From the NCBI GenBank assembly GCA_900550395.1, contig URSD01000031.1, positions 1 to 28,981 of the forward strand: a stretch of DNA of 28,981 bases, read 5' to 3'. Both the position numbers and the translations under genes were made by a program. Shown here in pieces: positions 1 to 9,187 of the stretch (the first letter of the stretch is position 1; every line of letters begins with the position of its first letter). The notes under the pieces are model-generated. The model was not told where the DNA came from, did no database searches, and worked only from the letters and a program-made list of their open reading frames with translations. The DNA comes from an uncultured Porphyromonadaceae bacterium. GTDB taxonomy: Bacteria > Bacteroidota > Bacteroidia > Bacteroidales > Muribaculaceae.

Positions 1-739
1 GGATATTCGGCCGCATGCCGTAGGCGCCGGCTGCTTCGAGGATGCGAGATGTCTCGTCGGGCGTGAAGAATCCGCGGTCGCAGAACACGTCTACGTAGTC
101 GGCCAGCCGCTGCCGCCCGACTTCGGGAATCGTCTCCCGGCAAAGCATGTCGACGTAGTCGCTCTGGCGCCCCGCGTAGGCTCGCCCTACGGCATGAGCG
201 CCGAGAAAAGTTGTCTTCACCTCCAGCGGGACGGTCTCCTTTATGCGGCGAGCCACGCGCAGCATCTTCAGCTCGCTCTCGGTGGTCAGGCCATAGCCGC
301 TCTTTATCTCGATGGCTCCGGTGCCTTTGGATATTACCTCGTCGATGCGTTCCATTGCCTGGCGGTAGAGATCCTCCTCGGGGGTGGCGGCAAGAAGGTC
401 GGCGGAGTTCAGTATTCCGCCCCCGCGCCGGGCAATCTCCTCATAGCTCAAACCATTGATTTTGTCGAGAAACTCGCCGGAGCGCTCGCCTGCGTATATT
501 ATATGTGTGTGTGAGTCGCAGAAAGAGGGGAACACCCAGCGGCCGTCGAGGTCGATGATTTCGGCGTTCTCGGGCATTTCGCCGAGTGTGGCCATCTCGC
601 CGCACGCTGCTATAGTGTCGCCGTCGGTGAGCAGCCAGGCCGCCTCGATGGTTTTGAAAACGTTCATTTCCGCGCCGCGTCGGGCCGATGTGCGCGGGTC
701 GGCGCCCGCGAGCACGCCGATGTTTATGAATAGCTTCAT
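1..739 (-). CDS. hutI: Imidazolonepropionase, C-terminus cut by window edge
   Basis: Third step of histidine degradation: hydrolyses 4-imidazolone-5-propionate to N-formimidoyl-L-glutamate in the cytoplasm. The 246 codons present begin with MKLFINIGVL and show the amidohydrolase metal site SHTHIIYAGERSGEF (His77, His79), the block IEIKSGYGL near residue 145 and FLGAH (His182), all hallmarks of HutI. The family is about 400 residues long, so roughly 160 C-terminal residues, including the later His/Asp metal ligands, lie outside the window. The start at 739 follows the hutH stop by 19 bases, so it is the last visible gene of the operon. No odd features; the identity is secure. Confidence 0.95.
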   Translation of the reverse strand, partial: MKLFINIGVLAGADPRTSARRGAEMNVFKTIEAAWLLTDGDTIAACGEMATLGEMPENAEIIDLDGRWVFPSFCDSHTHIIYAGERSGEFLDKINGLSYEEIARRGGGILNSADLLAATPEEDLYRQAMERIDEVISKGTGAIEIKSGYGLTTESELKMLRVARRIKETVPLEVKTTFLGAHAVGRAYAGRQSDYVDMLCRETIPEVGRQRLADYVDVFCDRGFFTPDETSRILEAAGAYGMRPNI

Positions 740-758
740 GGATAGTCGGAAATGTTAG

Positions 759-2246
759 TCAGGGCATCGTGGTCTTGATGAATTCGGTGGTGGCGTCGAT
801 AAGCGGATACATTACTGTGTCGGTGTCGACGAATGGTACCGTCAGCCTCAGCTCGGCTACCATTTTCTCAAGCAAAGGCGACGTATGGAGCGGTCGGCGG
901 AAGTGGAGTGCCTGGGCGGCGTTCAGAAGTTCGATGGCCAGCACCCGGTAGGTATTGTCGGCTATCTCGCAGAGTTTCGTGGCTGAATTGGCGCCCATCG
1001 ACACGTGGTCTTCCTGTCCCTGCGAGGAGGGGATGCTGTCGGACGACGTGGGCCAGCACAGGGCGCGGTTGCGGTTTACGATGGAGGCAGCGGCGTATTG
1101 CGGAATCATGAAGCCGCTGTTCAGACCCGGTTTGGCCACGAGGAAGGATGGTAGTCCGCGCACTCCCGATATGAGTTTGAAGGTGCGCCGCTCCGAGATG
1201 TCGGCGATTTCGGCGAGGGCCACGGCGAGGTGGTCCATCGGCAGGGCGATGGGCTGCCCGTGGAAGTTGCCGGCGGATACCACCAGGTCTTCCTCGGGGA
1301 AAACGGTCGGATTGTCGGTCACGGAGTTGATTTCCGTCTCCAGCGCGCGTGCGGCAAATTCGAGAGTATCTTTCGAGGCACCGTGAACCTGCGGTATGCA
1401 GCGGAAGGAATAGGGATCCTGCACATGTTTTTTCGGCTGTTTCTGCAATTCGCTCCCTTCGAGGAAGTAGCGTACGGCGTCGGCCGTCGATTTCTGTCCG
1501 GGGTGGGGCCGGACGGCCTGGATTTGTGGCAGGAAGGGCTCGATGCGTCCGTCGAAGGCGTCGAGCGAGAGTGCGCCGATTTTATCGGCCCACACCATGA
1601 TGCGGCGTGCGCGGATTATGGCCCATACGCCGTGGGCCGACATGAATTGGGTGCCGTTGAGCAGTGCCAGTCCCTCTTTGCTCTGCAGGGTTATCGGTTC
1701 CCATCCGGTGCGTCGCAGCAGTTCGGCGCCGGAGATTGTCTGCCCTTCGTAGTCTACCTCGCCCAGCCCGAGCAGGGGGAGTGAGAGGTTGGCAAGCGGT
1801 GCGAGGTCGCCCGAGGCTCCCAGCGAGCCCAGCCGGCGCACTACCGGGGTGATGTGGCGGTTGAACATCTCAATCAGGCGCTCCACCGTGGCGGTCTGCA
1901 CGCCCGAATGTCCGTAGCTGAGCGATTGGATTTTCAGAAGCATCATAAGCCTTACAATCTCCGGGTCGACTTTCTCGCCGATACTGCACGAATGGCTCAT
2001 CACCAGATTTTTCTGGAGTGTGGCCAGCTGGTCGGGGTCGATAGAGATGTTGCAGAGCGACCCGAATCCGGTCGATACGCCGTAGATGGGCTCTTTTTGC
2101 GTCGCCATTTTGTTGTCGAGATATTCGCGGCAGCGCGCTATGCGTCGGGCGGATTCTTCGCTCAGGGCGAGCTTCATGTCGTTGTCGATGATTTGAGCTA
2201 CGCGGTCGATTTCGAGCCAGTCGGGGCTGATATGATGGACTTCCAT
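759..2246 (-). CDS. hutH: Histidine ammonia-lyase
   Basis: First step of histidine degradation: eliminates ammonia from L-histidine to give trans-urocanate. The 495-residue protein has the GSLGASGDLAPL block in which Ala144-Ser145-Gly146 cyclise to the electrophilic MIO cofactor, the YGVSTGFG block with Tyr55, and KEGLALLNGTQ downstream, so the active-site set is complete. The length is normal for the family (about 500). It starts 24 bases after the hutU stop and ends 19 bases before hutI, consistent with one transcript. Phenylalanine/tyrosine lyases share the MIO fold, but the neighbourhood and motifs fit HutH. Confidence 0.96.
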   Translation of the reverse strand: MEVHHISPDWLEIDRVAQIIDNDMKLALSEESARRIARCREYLDNKMATQKEPIYGVSTGFGSLCNISIDPDQLATLQKNLVMSHSCSIGEKVDPEIVRLMMLLKIQSLSYGHSGVQTATVERLIEMFNRHITPVVRRLGSLGASGDLAPLANLSLPLLGLGEVDYEGQTISGAELLRRTGWEPITLQSKEGLALLNGTQFMSAHGVWAIIRARRIMVWADKIGALSLDAFDGRIEPFLPQIQAVRPHPGQKSTADAVRYFLEGSELQKQPKKHVQDPYSFRCIPQVHGASKDTLEFAARALETEINSVTDNPTVFPEEDLVVSAGNFHGQPIALPMDHLAVALAEIADISERRTFKLISGVRGLPSFLVAKPGLNSGFMIPQYAAASIVNRNRALCWPTSSDSIPSSQGQEDHVSMGANSATKLCEIADNTYRVLAIELLNAAQALHFRRPLHTSPLLEKMVAELRLTVPFVDTDTVMYPLIDATTEFIKTTMP

Positions 2247-2270
2247 ATGGATGCTTTAAGTGTGTTTGTA

Positions 2271-4298
2271 TTAGTGGAAAATATTCATGGCATCGGCGAT
2301 TGCCTGCTCGTCGGCCATGTTGGGAAGGGTGACGCACAGGGTAGGGGTGCGCTCCATCTCGCGGCGGATGGCGTTCACGGCGCCCTTGTTGCGGGCCCAG
2401 CTGCGGCGGGCTATGCCATTGGTCACGTCCCATAGCAGCATGCGGTCTATGGCGGTGGCGCTGTCGGCCGAGCCGTCGATTACCATGCCGAAGCCACCGT
2501 TGATTACCTCGCCCCAGCCTACGCCGCCTCCGTTGTGGAGCGATACCCATGTGGCGCCCCGGAACGAGTCGCCTATCACGTTCTGTACGGCCATGTCGGC
2601 GCAGAGGTTCGACCCGTCGTAGATGTTCGATGTCTCGCGGTAGGGGGAGTCGGTGCCGGATACGTCGTGGTGGTCACGGCCGAGCACTACCGGGGCTGTG
2701 ATTTCGCCCGTTCGGATGGCGTCGTTGAATGCGCGGGCTATGCGTGCGCGGCCTTCGGCATCGGCGTAGAGGATGCGGGCCTGCGAGCCTACCACGAGGT
2801 GGTTTTCGGCGGCTTTCTCAATCCAGTGGAGGTTGTCGGCCAGCTGGCCGTGGATTTCGTCGGGGCATTCCTCAAGCATCTCGCGGAGCACGTGCGCAGC
2901 TATGCGGTCGGTGGCGGCAAGGTCGGCGGGGTCGCCCGAGCTGCATACCCAGCGGAATGGACCGAATCCGTAGTCGAAGAAGAGCGGGCCCATGATGTCC
3001 TGCACATACGATGGATAGCGGAATCCTTCGCTACCGTCGGTGGCACCGACGTCGGCTCCGGCGCGCGATGCTTCGAGCAGGAAGGCGTTGCCGTAGTCGA
3101 AGAAATACATTCCGTCGGCTGCCAGGCGGTTGATGGCGGCAACCTGGCGGCGCAGGGAGCTCTGCACGGCCTTGCGGAAGGCTTCGGGATTGTCGGCCAT
3201 CATGGCCTGCGACTCCTCGTAGCTTAATCCGGCGGGGTAGTAGCCTCCGGCCCAGGGGTTGTGGAGCGAGGTCTGGTCGCTCCCGAGGTCTACATGGACG
3301 TTGCGCTCGGCCAGTCGTTCCCATAGGTCTACGATGTTGCCGAGATATGCCAGAGAAATGGTTTCGTTGGCCTCTACGGCGCGCTCGGCGCGGTCGATTA
3401 CGGCGTCGAGGTCGGTGTGTACTTCGTCGACCCATCCCTGCTCGTGGCGCTTGGCTACGGCCTTGGGGTTGATTTCAGCGGTTATGCTCACCACTCCGGC
3501 TATGTTGGCGGCCTTGGGCTGCGCGCCCGACATGCCGCCAAGTCCGGCGGTTACGAACAGCAGTCCGCGGTCTTTGCCGAATCCCGCTGCACGCTGGCGC
3601 CGGGCCGCGTTGAGAACGGTTATCGTTGTGCCGTGCACGATTCCCTGCGGACCGATGTACATATACGATCCGGCTGTCATCTGCCCATACTGGCTCACGC
3701 CGAGGGCATTCAGTCGCTCCCAGTCGTCGGGCTTGGAGTGGTTGGGTATCACCATTCCGTTAGTCACCACAACCCGCGGCGCCGATGTCGACGAGGGGAA
3801 GAGTCCCAGCGGGTGGCCGGAGTACATCACGAGCGTCTGCTCGTCGGTCATCTCCGAGAGGTATTTCATAGCCAGGCGGTACTGCGCCCAGTTCTGAAAC
3901 ACGGAGCCGTTGCCCCCGTAGGTTATGAGTTCGTGGGGATGCTGGGCTACGCGCGGGTCCAGATTGTTCTGAATCATCATCATGATGGCCGCGGCCTTGC
4001 GCGACCGGGCCGGATACTGGTCTATTGGCCGGGCGTACATCGGATACTGCGGACGGTAGCGATACATATATATGCGTCCGTAGCGCTTCAGCTCGTCGGC
4101 GAATTCGGGGGCGAGGCGGCTGTGGAGTTCGGCGGGGAAATAGCGCAAGGCGTTGCGCAGGGCGAGTTCTTTCTCTTTTTTTGTGAGTATGTCTTTACGG
4201 CGCGGGGCGTGGTTCACCTCGGGGTCGTATATCGGGTCGGGCGGAAGCTGGGCGGGGATGCCTGTGCGGAGGTCGTCCTGAAATTCCTGGAGTGTCAT
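2271..4298 (-). CDS. hutU: Urocanate hydratase, long form
   Basis: Second step of histidine degradation: adds water to urocanate to give 4-imidazolone-5-propionate using tightly bound NAD+ as electrophile. The 675-residue protein has urocanase blocks GGMSGAQPKAANIAG, VDLGSDQTSLHNP and HNGGGVGWGEVINGGFG. The start at 4298 (MTLQEFQDD) lies 8 bases after the ftcD stop; an in-frame ATG further upstream at 4355 would overlap ftcD by 49 bases and add an arginine-rich stretch, so I rejected it. The classical Pseudomonas/Bacillus enzyme is about 555 residues; the length here matches the longer form known from animals and Bacteroidota. Confidence 0.96.
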   Translation of the reverse strand: MTLQEFQDDLRTGIPAQLPPDPIYDPEVNHAPRRKDILTKKEKELALRNALRYFPAELHSRLAPEFADELKRYGRIYMYRYRPQYPMYARPIDQYPARSRKAAAIMMMIQNNLDPRVAQHPHELITYGGNGSVFQNWAQYRLAMKYLSEMTDEQTLVMYSGHPLGLFPSSTSAPRVVVTNGMVIPNHSKPDDWERLNALGVSQYGQMTAGSYMYIGPQGIVHGTTITVLNAARRQRAAGFGKDRGLLFVTAGLGGMSGAQPKAANIAGVVSITAEINPKAVAKRHEQGWVDEVHTDLDAVIDRAERAVEANETISLAYLGNIVDLWERLAERNVHVDLGSDQTSLHNPWAGGYYPAGLSYEESQAMMADNPEAFRKAVQSSLRRQVAAINRLAADGMYFFDYGNAFLLEASRAGADVGATDGSEGFRYPSYVQDIMGPLFFDYGFGPFRWVCSSGDPADLAATDRIAAHVLREMLEECPDEIHGQLADNLHWIEKAAENHLVVGSQARILYADAEGRARIARAFNDAIRTGEITAPVVLGRDHHDVSGTDSPYRETSNIYDGSNLCADMAVQNVIGDSFRGATWVSLHNGGGVGWGEVINGGFGMVIDGSADSATAIDRMLLWDVTNGIARRSWARNKGAVNAIRREMERTPTLCVTLPNMADEQAIADAMNIFH

Positions 4299-4306
4299 AT
4301 GAAAGG

Positions 4307-6004
4307 TTAAAGTTTCGATTCTACTTCGGCGAGTATCTCTTTTTCGGCGGCGCAAGCCTCGGTTGCCAATTTTTTCGCTTTCTCAATAAGCTTGTCGGCC
4401 TGACTGCGGTCGGTGAGCGATGCGGCGTTGATGCGTACGTTCAGCTCGGCTCCGAGTATGGCGCTGCGGGCGGCGAGGGCACCTACTCCGGCGTCGCTTG
4501 CCGAGGCGGGGTTGCCCGTGCGGGCCATCTGCATAAGCAGGGGGAAGGCCTCGGAGGCAGCCTCCATAGTGTGCAGGGGCACTTCGGCGGCGTAGAGTGT
4601 GGCCTGCTGGATTGCCTCGGTGCGCGCGGCCTTCTCCTCCGGAGTGCCTTTGGGGAGTTTGAAGGCGTCCATCACGCGGTTGAATGCGGCCGTGTCTTCG
4701 TCGACGAGGGCCAGCAGGCGGTCAGTGAGTTTTTGCCCATTTACGGCCACTTCCGACAATTCCTCCCAGCGGGCGTCCCAGCCGGGTTTGTGGGCCGAGA
4801 GGTTGGCCACCATCGTAGCGAGGGCGGCCCCCAGGGCGCCCATATAGGCGGATATTGAACCGCCGCCGGGTGCGGGCGATTCGCTCGCGGTCTCGTAGGC
4901 GAAGCGGCGGCAAGTCATGGCCGTCAGGGCGTCGGTGTCCGGCTTGGATATGCGGTTCTCGATTATCTTTTCGTTTACGTCGAAAGGCTTCAGTTCCGAC
5001 AGCCCCATCGAGATGATGGCCGTGCGGATTATCTCGTCGTCGGGGATGCCGGCGGAACGCTGCTGAAGCCGCAGGTAGTGCTTGCCGGCCTCGATGAGGG
5101 TGCGTCGGGGCACGAGTCCCACTATTTCGGCACCGGTTACTCTCACGCCGCGTGCGGCGGCCGCGCGGCTCACTTCGTCGAAGGCCGCGTGGAGCGGGGT
5201 GGCGTTAATGTCGGTTATGTTCATGCTCACTTGCGCGATGCCGTATTCGGGGATATACCAGCCGATGGCCTTGGTGCCTTTGAGTGTGCCGGGAATCATC
5301 ACGGGCTTTCCGTCGGGACCGATTTCTGGCTTGTCGGTCACGAGCGGCCCGGTGCGTTTGGGGCGTCCTTTCTCGCGCACGTCGAATGCAATGGCGTTGG
5401 CGCGTCGGGTCGAGGTGGTGTTCAGGTTATAGTTCACGGCGATAAGGAAGTCGCGGGCACCGACAACCGTGGCACCCGAGCGAGCCATCTCGTCGTCGAA
5501 GGGACGGGCGCCGAAGTCAGGTGCCTCGCCGGGGGCGTCGGCGCGTGCGGCAAGGGCCTCGTATTCGCCTTTGCGGCATACGGCAAGGTTCTTGCGCTCC
5601 GGCGTGAAAGCCGCCGCCTCATAGCAATAAACCGGGATACGTAGCTCCTCGGCTATGCGGCGGCCGAGCTGCCGGGCCATCTCGGCGCACTCTTCGAGCG
5701 TCACGCCGGCCACGGGCACGAGCGGCAGAACGTCTGTCGCACCGATACGCGGGTGGGCGCCATGGTGCTGGCTCATGTCGATTACCTCGGCGGCTTTTTT
5801 TACACCGCGGAATGCGGCCTCCACCACTGCCTCAGGCACTCCGACAAATGTAACCACTGTGCGGTTGGTTGCCTCGCCGGGGTCCACATCGAGCATCGTT
5901 ATCCCCTCGACGCTTTCTATAGCGTTTACAATTGCCTGGATTTTCTCCTTGTCGCGCCCTTCGCTGAAGTTAGGTACGCACTCTATGATTCTCTGCTGCT
6001 CCAT
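4307..6004 (-). CDS. ftcD: Fused glutamate formimidoyltransferase / formimidoyl-THF cyclodeaminase
   Basis: The bifunctional enzyme moves the formimino group of N-formimidoylglutamate to tetrahydrofolate, releasing glutamate, and then cyclises it to 5,10-methenyl-THF with loss of ammonia. Residues 1-330 are the transferase: IIECVPNFSEGRD at the N-terminus, GAHPRIGATDVLPLVP at 82-97, and the end block GLVPRRTLIEAGKHYL. Residues from about 365 to 565 are the cyclodeaminase, beginning with SPAPGGGSISAYMGALGAAL. The 565 residues match the animal FTCD arrangement; some other Bacteroidota carry the halves as separate genes. It is first in the operon, with a candidate promoter about 90 bases upstream, and hutU follows 8 bases after its stop. 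Confidence 0.95.
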   Translation of the reverse strand: MEQQRIIECVPNFSEGRDKEKIQAIVNAIESVEGITMLDVDPGEATNRTVVTFVGVPEAVVEAAFRGVKKAAEVIDMSQHHGAHPRIGATDVLPLVPVAGVTLEECAEMARQLGRRIAEELRIPVYCYEAAAFTPERKNLAVCRKGEYEALAARADAPGEAPDFGARPFDDEMARSGATVVGARDFLIAVNYNLNTTSTRRANAIAFDVREKGRPKRTGPLVTDKPEIGPDGKPVMIPGTLKGTKAIGWYIPEYGIAQVSMNITDINATPLHAAFDEVSRAAAARGVRVTGAEIVGLVPRRTLIEAGKHYLRLQQRSAGIPDDEIIRTAIISMGLSELKPFDVNEKIIENRISKPDTDALTAMTCRRFAYETASESPAPGGGSISAYMGALGAALATMVANLSAHKPGWDARWEELSEVAVNGQKLTDRLLALVDEDTAAFNRVMDAFKLPKGTPEEKAARTEAIQQATLYAAEVPLHTMEAASEAFPLLMQMARTGNPASASDAGVGALAARSAILGAELNVRINAASLTDRSQADKLIEKAKKLATEACAAEKEILAEVESKL

Positions 6005-6092
6005 ATTTTCTGAAATGGCTTCCTATTCGCCTGAAAGTTGTGATATTAACGGGAAGCATCGGGCCTGTGCGCCCGGCTATCCTCCCTTTCTG

Positions 6093-6100
6093 CAAATATA
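6093..6100 (-). promoter_or_regulatory. Candidate -7 box for the hut operon
   Basis: Read on the minus strand this is TATATTTG, an exact match to the Bacteroidota -7 consensus TAnnTTTG. No clear TTTG lies 19-21 bases upstream, so the -33 half is missing or degenerate. It would start transcription near 6086 and give a leader of about 80 bases before ftcD. I see no operator palindrome next to it. Confidence 0.5.
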
Positions 6101-6249
6101 GCCATTTCCCATCTAACGGCCGATGCATTTTCCGTGTTATAAAACATATTTCCCCTGACGCCAGGCTTTCAGACTCTTTGTATGGTCGGCCTAAACCTCC
6201 AATTCGCGGGAAAATGGGTGGGAATGAGGGCCAATTCCGAAATGTTTGC

Positions 6250-6257
6250 TAAATTTG
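6250..6257 (+). promoter_or_regulatory. Candidate -7 box for the aspS operon
   Basis: TAAATTTG followed by C matches the Bacteroidota -7 consensus TAnnTTTG. The -33 TTTG expected near 6226-6230 is absent (GGGCC there), so this rests on one element. Transcription would start near 6264, leaving a leader of about 88 bases. Confidence 0.5.
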
Positions 6258-6351
6258 CATACGGAACGAGGGAGAGACGAAATGCGTCGATTCCTCAGTG
6301 CCGTAACCCTTGCTTTCAGAAAATTTAATAAAGCTTTTCATATATCAAGCT

Positions 6352-8109
6352 ATGTATAGAACCAACACTTGCGGCGAGTTGCGTCTCGCCGATGCGGGAA
6401 AGAGCGTCACGCTGTCCGGCTGGGTGCAGCGCGTGCGCAGAATGGGCGGCATGACTTTCGTCGACCTCCGCGACCGATATGGAATCACTCAGATTGTATT
6501 CGACAATGATACCGACGCATCGCTCTGCGATGTCGCAAGTCATCTCGGCCGCGAATATGTGGTGGAGGTGAAAGGCCGTGTGGCTGAACGCACAAGCAAA
6601 AATCCTCACCTTCCCACCGGCGATATCGAGATTATCGCCTCGGAGCTCCGCGTGCTCAATCCGTCGGAAGTTCCACCCTTCACCATCGAGGACGATACCG
6701 ACGGCGGCGACGATCTCCGTATGAAATTCCGCTACCTCGATCTGCGCCGTACGCCCGTGCGCCGCAATCTCGAACTGCGTCACCGCATGACCATGGAGGT
6801 GCGCCGCTATCTCGATTCGAAGGGTTTCCTTGAAATCGAGACTCCGATGCTCGTCGGCTCCACTCCGGAGGGTGCCCGCGATTTCGTGGTTCCCTCGCGT
6901 ATGAATCCCGGTTGCTTCTATGCTCTGCCCCAGTCGCCTCAGACTCTCAAGCAGCTGCTGATGGTGTCGGGTATGGACCGATATTTCCAGATTGTGAAAT
7001 GCTTCCGCGACGAAGACCTCCGCGCCGACCGTCAGCCGGAGTTCACCCAGATCGACTGCGAGATGAGTTTCGTGGAGCAGAACGACATCATCGAGCTTTT
7101 CGAGGGGATGGCAAAGCATCTTTTCAAGGAGCTTCGCGGCGTAGAACTTACCGAGCCGTTCCAGCGTATGCCCTGGGCCGACGCGATGAAATACTACGGT
7201 TCCGACAAGCCCGACCTCCGTTTCGGCATGGAGTTCGTCGAACTGATGGATATCCTCAAGGGTTCCGGTTTCAGTGTGTTCGACAACGCCGCATATATCG
7301 GCGGCATCTGCGCCAAGGGGGCTGCAAACTATACCCGCAAGCAGATTGACCAGCTCACGGAGTTCGTGAAGCGTCCGCAGATCGGCGCCAAGGGGATGGT
7401 CTACGCCCGCATCGAGCCCGACGGAACCGTCAAGTCGTCGGTCGACAAATTCTACACGCAGGAAACGCTCCAGAAGATGAAGGAGGCCTTTGGCGCCGAG
7501 CCGGGCGACCTCATCCTCATTCTCAGTGGCGACGACGCCATGAAGACGCGCAAGCAGCTCTGCGAACTGCGCCTCGAGATGGGCCGACGCCTCGGACTCC
7601 GCGACAAGAACAAGTTCGCATGCCTGTGGGTTGTGGACTTCCCGATGTTCGAGTGGAGCGACGAGGAGCAGCGCCTGATGGCCATGCACCATCCTTTCAC
7701 GCACCCCAAGGACGAAGACATACCTTTGCTCGACACCGACCCTGCGGCCGTACGTGCCGATGCCTACGACATGGTTGTCAACGGTGTTGAGGTCGGCGGT
7801 GGCTCTATCCGTATCCACGACAGTGCACTGCAGGCCAAGATGTTCGAGATTCTCGGTTTCACGCCCGAGAAAGCTCAGGAGCAGTTCGGCTTCCTGATGA
7901 ACGCGTTCAAGTTCGGCGCACCCCCTCACGGCGGCCTCGCCTACGGTCTTGACCGCTGGGTATCGCTCTTCGCCGGTCTTGACAGCATACGCGACTGCAT
8001 CGCGTTCCCGAAAAACAACAGCGGCCGCGATGTCATGCTTGATGCTCCGGCTCCTCTCGACCAGAAGCAGCTCGACGAGCTACAGCTTGCCCTTGACCTT
8101 AAGGATTGA
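6352..8109 (+). CDS. aspS: Aspartate--tRNA ligase
   Basis: Charges tRNA-Asp with aspartate in the cytoplasm. The 585-residue protein has an N-terminal OB-fold anticodon-binding domain (about 1-110), then the class II core: motif 1 FLEIETPML near residue 160, motif 2 FRDEDLRADRQPEFTQID near 218-235 and motif 3 GGLAYGLDRW near 530, with the bacterial GAD insertion between motifs 2 and 3. I chose ATG 6352 (MYRTNTCGEL) because it matches family N-termini; an in-frame TTG at 6310 would add 14 unlikely residues. The stop overlaps the next start by one base (TGATG), so translation is probably coupled. Confidence 0.97.
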   Translation: MYRTNTCGELRLADAGKSVTLSGWVQRVRRMGGMTFVDLRDRYGITQIVFDNDTDASLCDVASHLGREYVVEVKGRVAERTSKNPHLPTGDIEIIASELRVLNPSEVPPFTIEDDTDGGDDLRMKFRYLDLRRTPVRRNLELRHRMTMEVRRYLDSKGFLEIETPMLVGSTPEGARDFVVPSRMNPGCFYALPQSPQTLKQLLMVSGMDRYFQIVKCFRDEDLRADRQPEFTQIDCEMSFVEQNDIIELFEGMAKHLFKELRGVELTEPFQRMPWADAMKYYGSDKPDLRFGMEFVELMDILKGSGFSVFDNAAYIGGICAKGAANYTRKQIDQLTEFVKRPQIGAKGMVYARIEPDGTVKSSVDKFYTQETLQKMKEAFGAEPGDLILILSGDDAMKTRKQLCELRLEMGRRLGLRDKNKFACLWVVDFPMFEWSDEEQRLMAMHHPFTHPKDEDIPLLDTDPAAVRADAYDMVVNGVEVGGGSIRIHDSALQAKMFEILGFTPEKAQEQFGFLMNAFKFGAPPHGGLAYGLDRWVSLFAGLDSIRDCIAFPKNNSGRDVMLDAPAPLDQKQLDELQLALDLKD

Positions 8110-9179
8110 TGCTGATACGCGATATAATATCGGTCATCGAACGCTTTGCCCCGCTATCCCTTCAGGAAGAGTGGGACAACAGTGGACTGCAGTGCGGCGA
8201 CGCCTCCGCGGAATGCACCGGAGTGATGTTATGTCTTGACGTCACGCCCGATGTGATAGAGGAGGCGTCGGCCCGCGGCTGCAACCTCGTGGTGTCGCAT
8301 CACCCGATGATTTTCCGTGGCATAAAGCGCCTAACGGGGGCGACAGTGGCCGAACGCTGCGTTATCGCCGCCATCAGCCACAATATGGCCGTTTACAGCA
8401 GTCATACGGCACTCGACAGTGCCGACGGCGGCGTGAGCCATGCCCTTGCCGCGCTGCTCGGCGCCCGTGTGCGCCGTGTGCTCCATCCAATGGATGCCGA
8501 AATGCTGCGACTCACCGTATATGCGCCGCGCGAAAAAGCCGATGACGTGCAGACGGCACTGTCCGACAGCCTGTCGCCCGGTGCGATAATAGCGTCAGAC
8601 TCGCAGTCGCTACGTCAGGACATGAAGGAGGAGGCTGACAGTGTACCTGTGATAAATCTGATTCACAGGCCGCTGACATCGTTCTCACTTACGGTGTCCG
8701 CACTTCAGCGTCATGATGCAGAAACGGCCCTTATTGGATTCGGCGACGATGTCACATACAGTTTCGAGCGACTTGCCGACCGCGATCTCCGCTACGGACT
8801 CGGTGTGGTAGCCGAGCTGCCGGAGGCAATCAGTGTGGAGCATTTCATCAAACGAGTAAAGGACGCTCTCGGCGCAAACGTACTGCGTTGCAGCCGCACG
8901 GCGTCCGAAGCCATGGTGCGACGCATCGCATTCTGTGGTGGCGCGGGAGGCGAATTTATCCCCGACGCAGTCCGTTCCGGAGCCGATGCTTACGTCACGG
9001 CCGACATACGCTACCACGACTTCGGAGAGTGGGGCAGCTCCATTCTGCTGGTCGATGCGGGGCATTTCGAGACCGAGACCTGCACAAAAATGATTTTAAT
9101 GCAGCTTATTAAAGAAAAATTCGCTAACTTTGCGGTCTATATCGCAGCAAGCGAACACAACCCAATAACCTACTTGTAA
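8109..9179 (+). CDS. Nif3-family dinuclear-metal protein
   Basis: Nif3/YbgI (DUF34) family; proposed GTP cyclohydrolase I type 2-like or metal-handling role, but the true function is unsettled. The 356 residues show the dimetal ligands VSHHPMIF (His64, His65), HTALD (His99, Asp103) and, at the C-terminus, GHFETE (His319, Glu323). The middle of about 130 residues is the PII-like insert found in long bacterial members. ATG 8109 overlaps the aspS stop by one base; the next gene starts 8 bases after the stop. In Bacteroidota and Firmicutes this family is often followed by a coiled-coil zinc-ribbon gene, as here. Confidence 0.9.
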   Translation: MLIRDIISVIERFAPLSLQEEWDNSGLQCGDASAECTGVMLCLDVTPDVIEEASARGCNLVVSHHPMIFRGIKRLTGATVAERCVIAAISHNMAVYSSHTALDSADGGVSHALAALLGARVRRVLHPMDAEMLRLTVYAPREKADDVQTALSDSLSPGAIIASDSQSLRQDMKEEADSVPVINLIHRPLTSFSLTVSALQRHDAETALIGFGDDVTYSFERLADRDLRYGLGVVAELPEAISVEHFIKRVKDALGANVLRCSRTASEAMVRRIAFCGGAGGEFIPDAVRSGADAYVTADIRYHDFGEWGSSILLVDAGHFETETCTKMILMQLIKEKFANFAVYIAASEHNPITYL

Positions 9180-9187
9180 AGAACCAT

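Larger units (their letters stand above)
6005..6351. other. Divergent intergenic region ftcD / aspS
   Basis: These 347 bases separate two divergent operons and hold one -7 box for each direction (6093-6100 minus, 6250-6257 plus). Between them lies only a weak hairpin, CCTG-N4-CAGG, near 6159. The aspS leader of about 90 bases shows no T-box-like specifier stem that I can draw. No gene is supported here. Confidence 0.6.

Noticed and set aside
6310..6351. TTG start giving aspS 14 extra residues
   Set aside because: The extension is unlike family N-termini, and ATG 6352 gives the conserved MYRTNTCGEL start.
6258..6351. T-box or other riboswitch in the aspS leader
   Set aside because: No stem I specifier loop, T-box sequence or terminator/antiterminator pair can be found in the 90 bases.
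6325..7929. 534-codon minus-strand open frame opposite aspS
   Set aside because: Antisense to aspS, no family features, composition typical of a codon-bias shadow.
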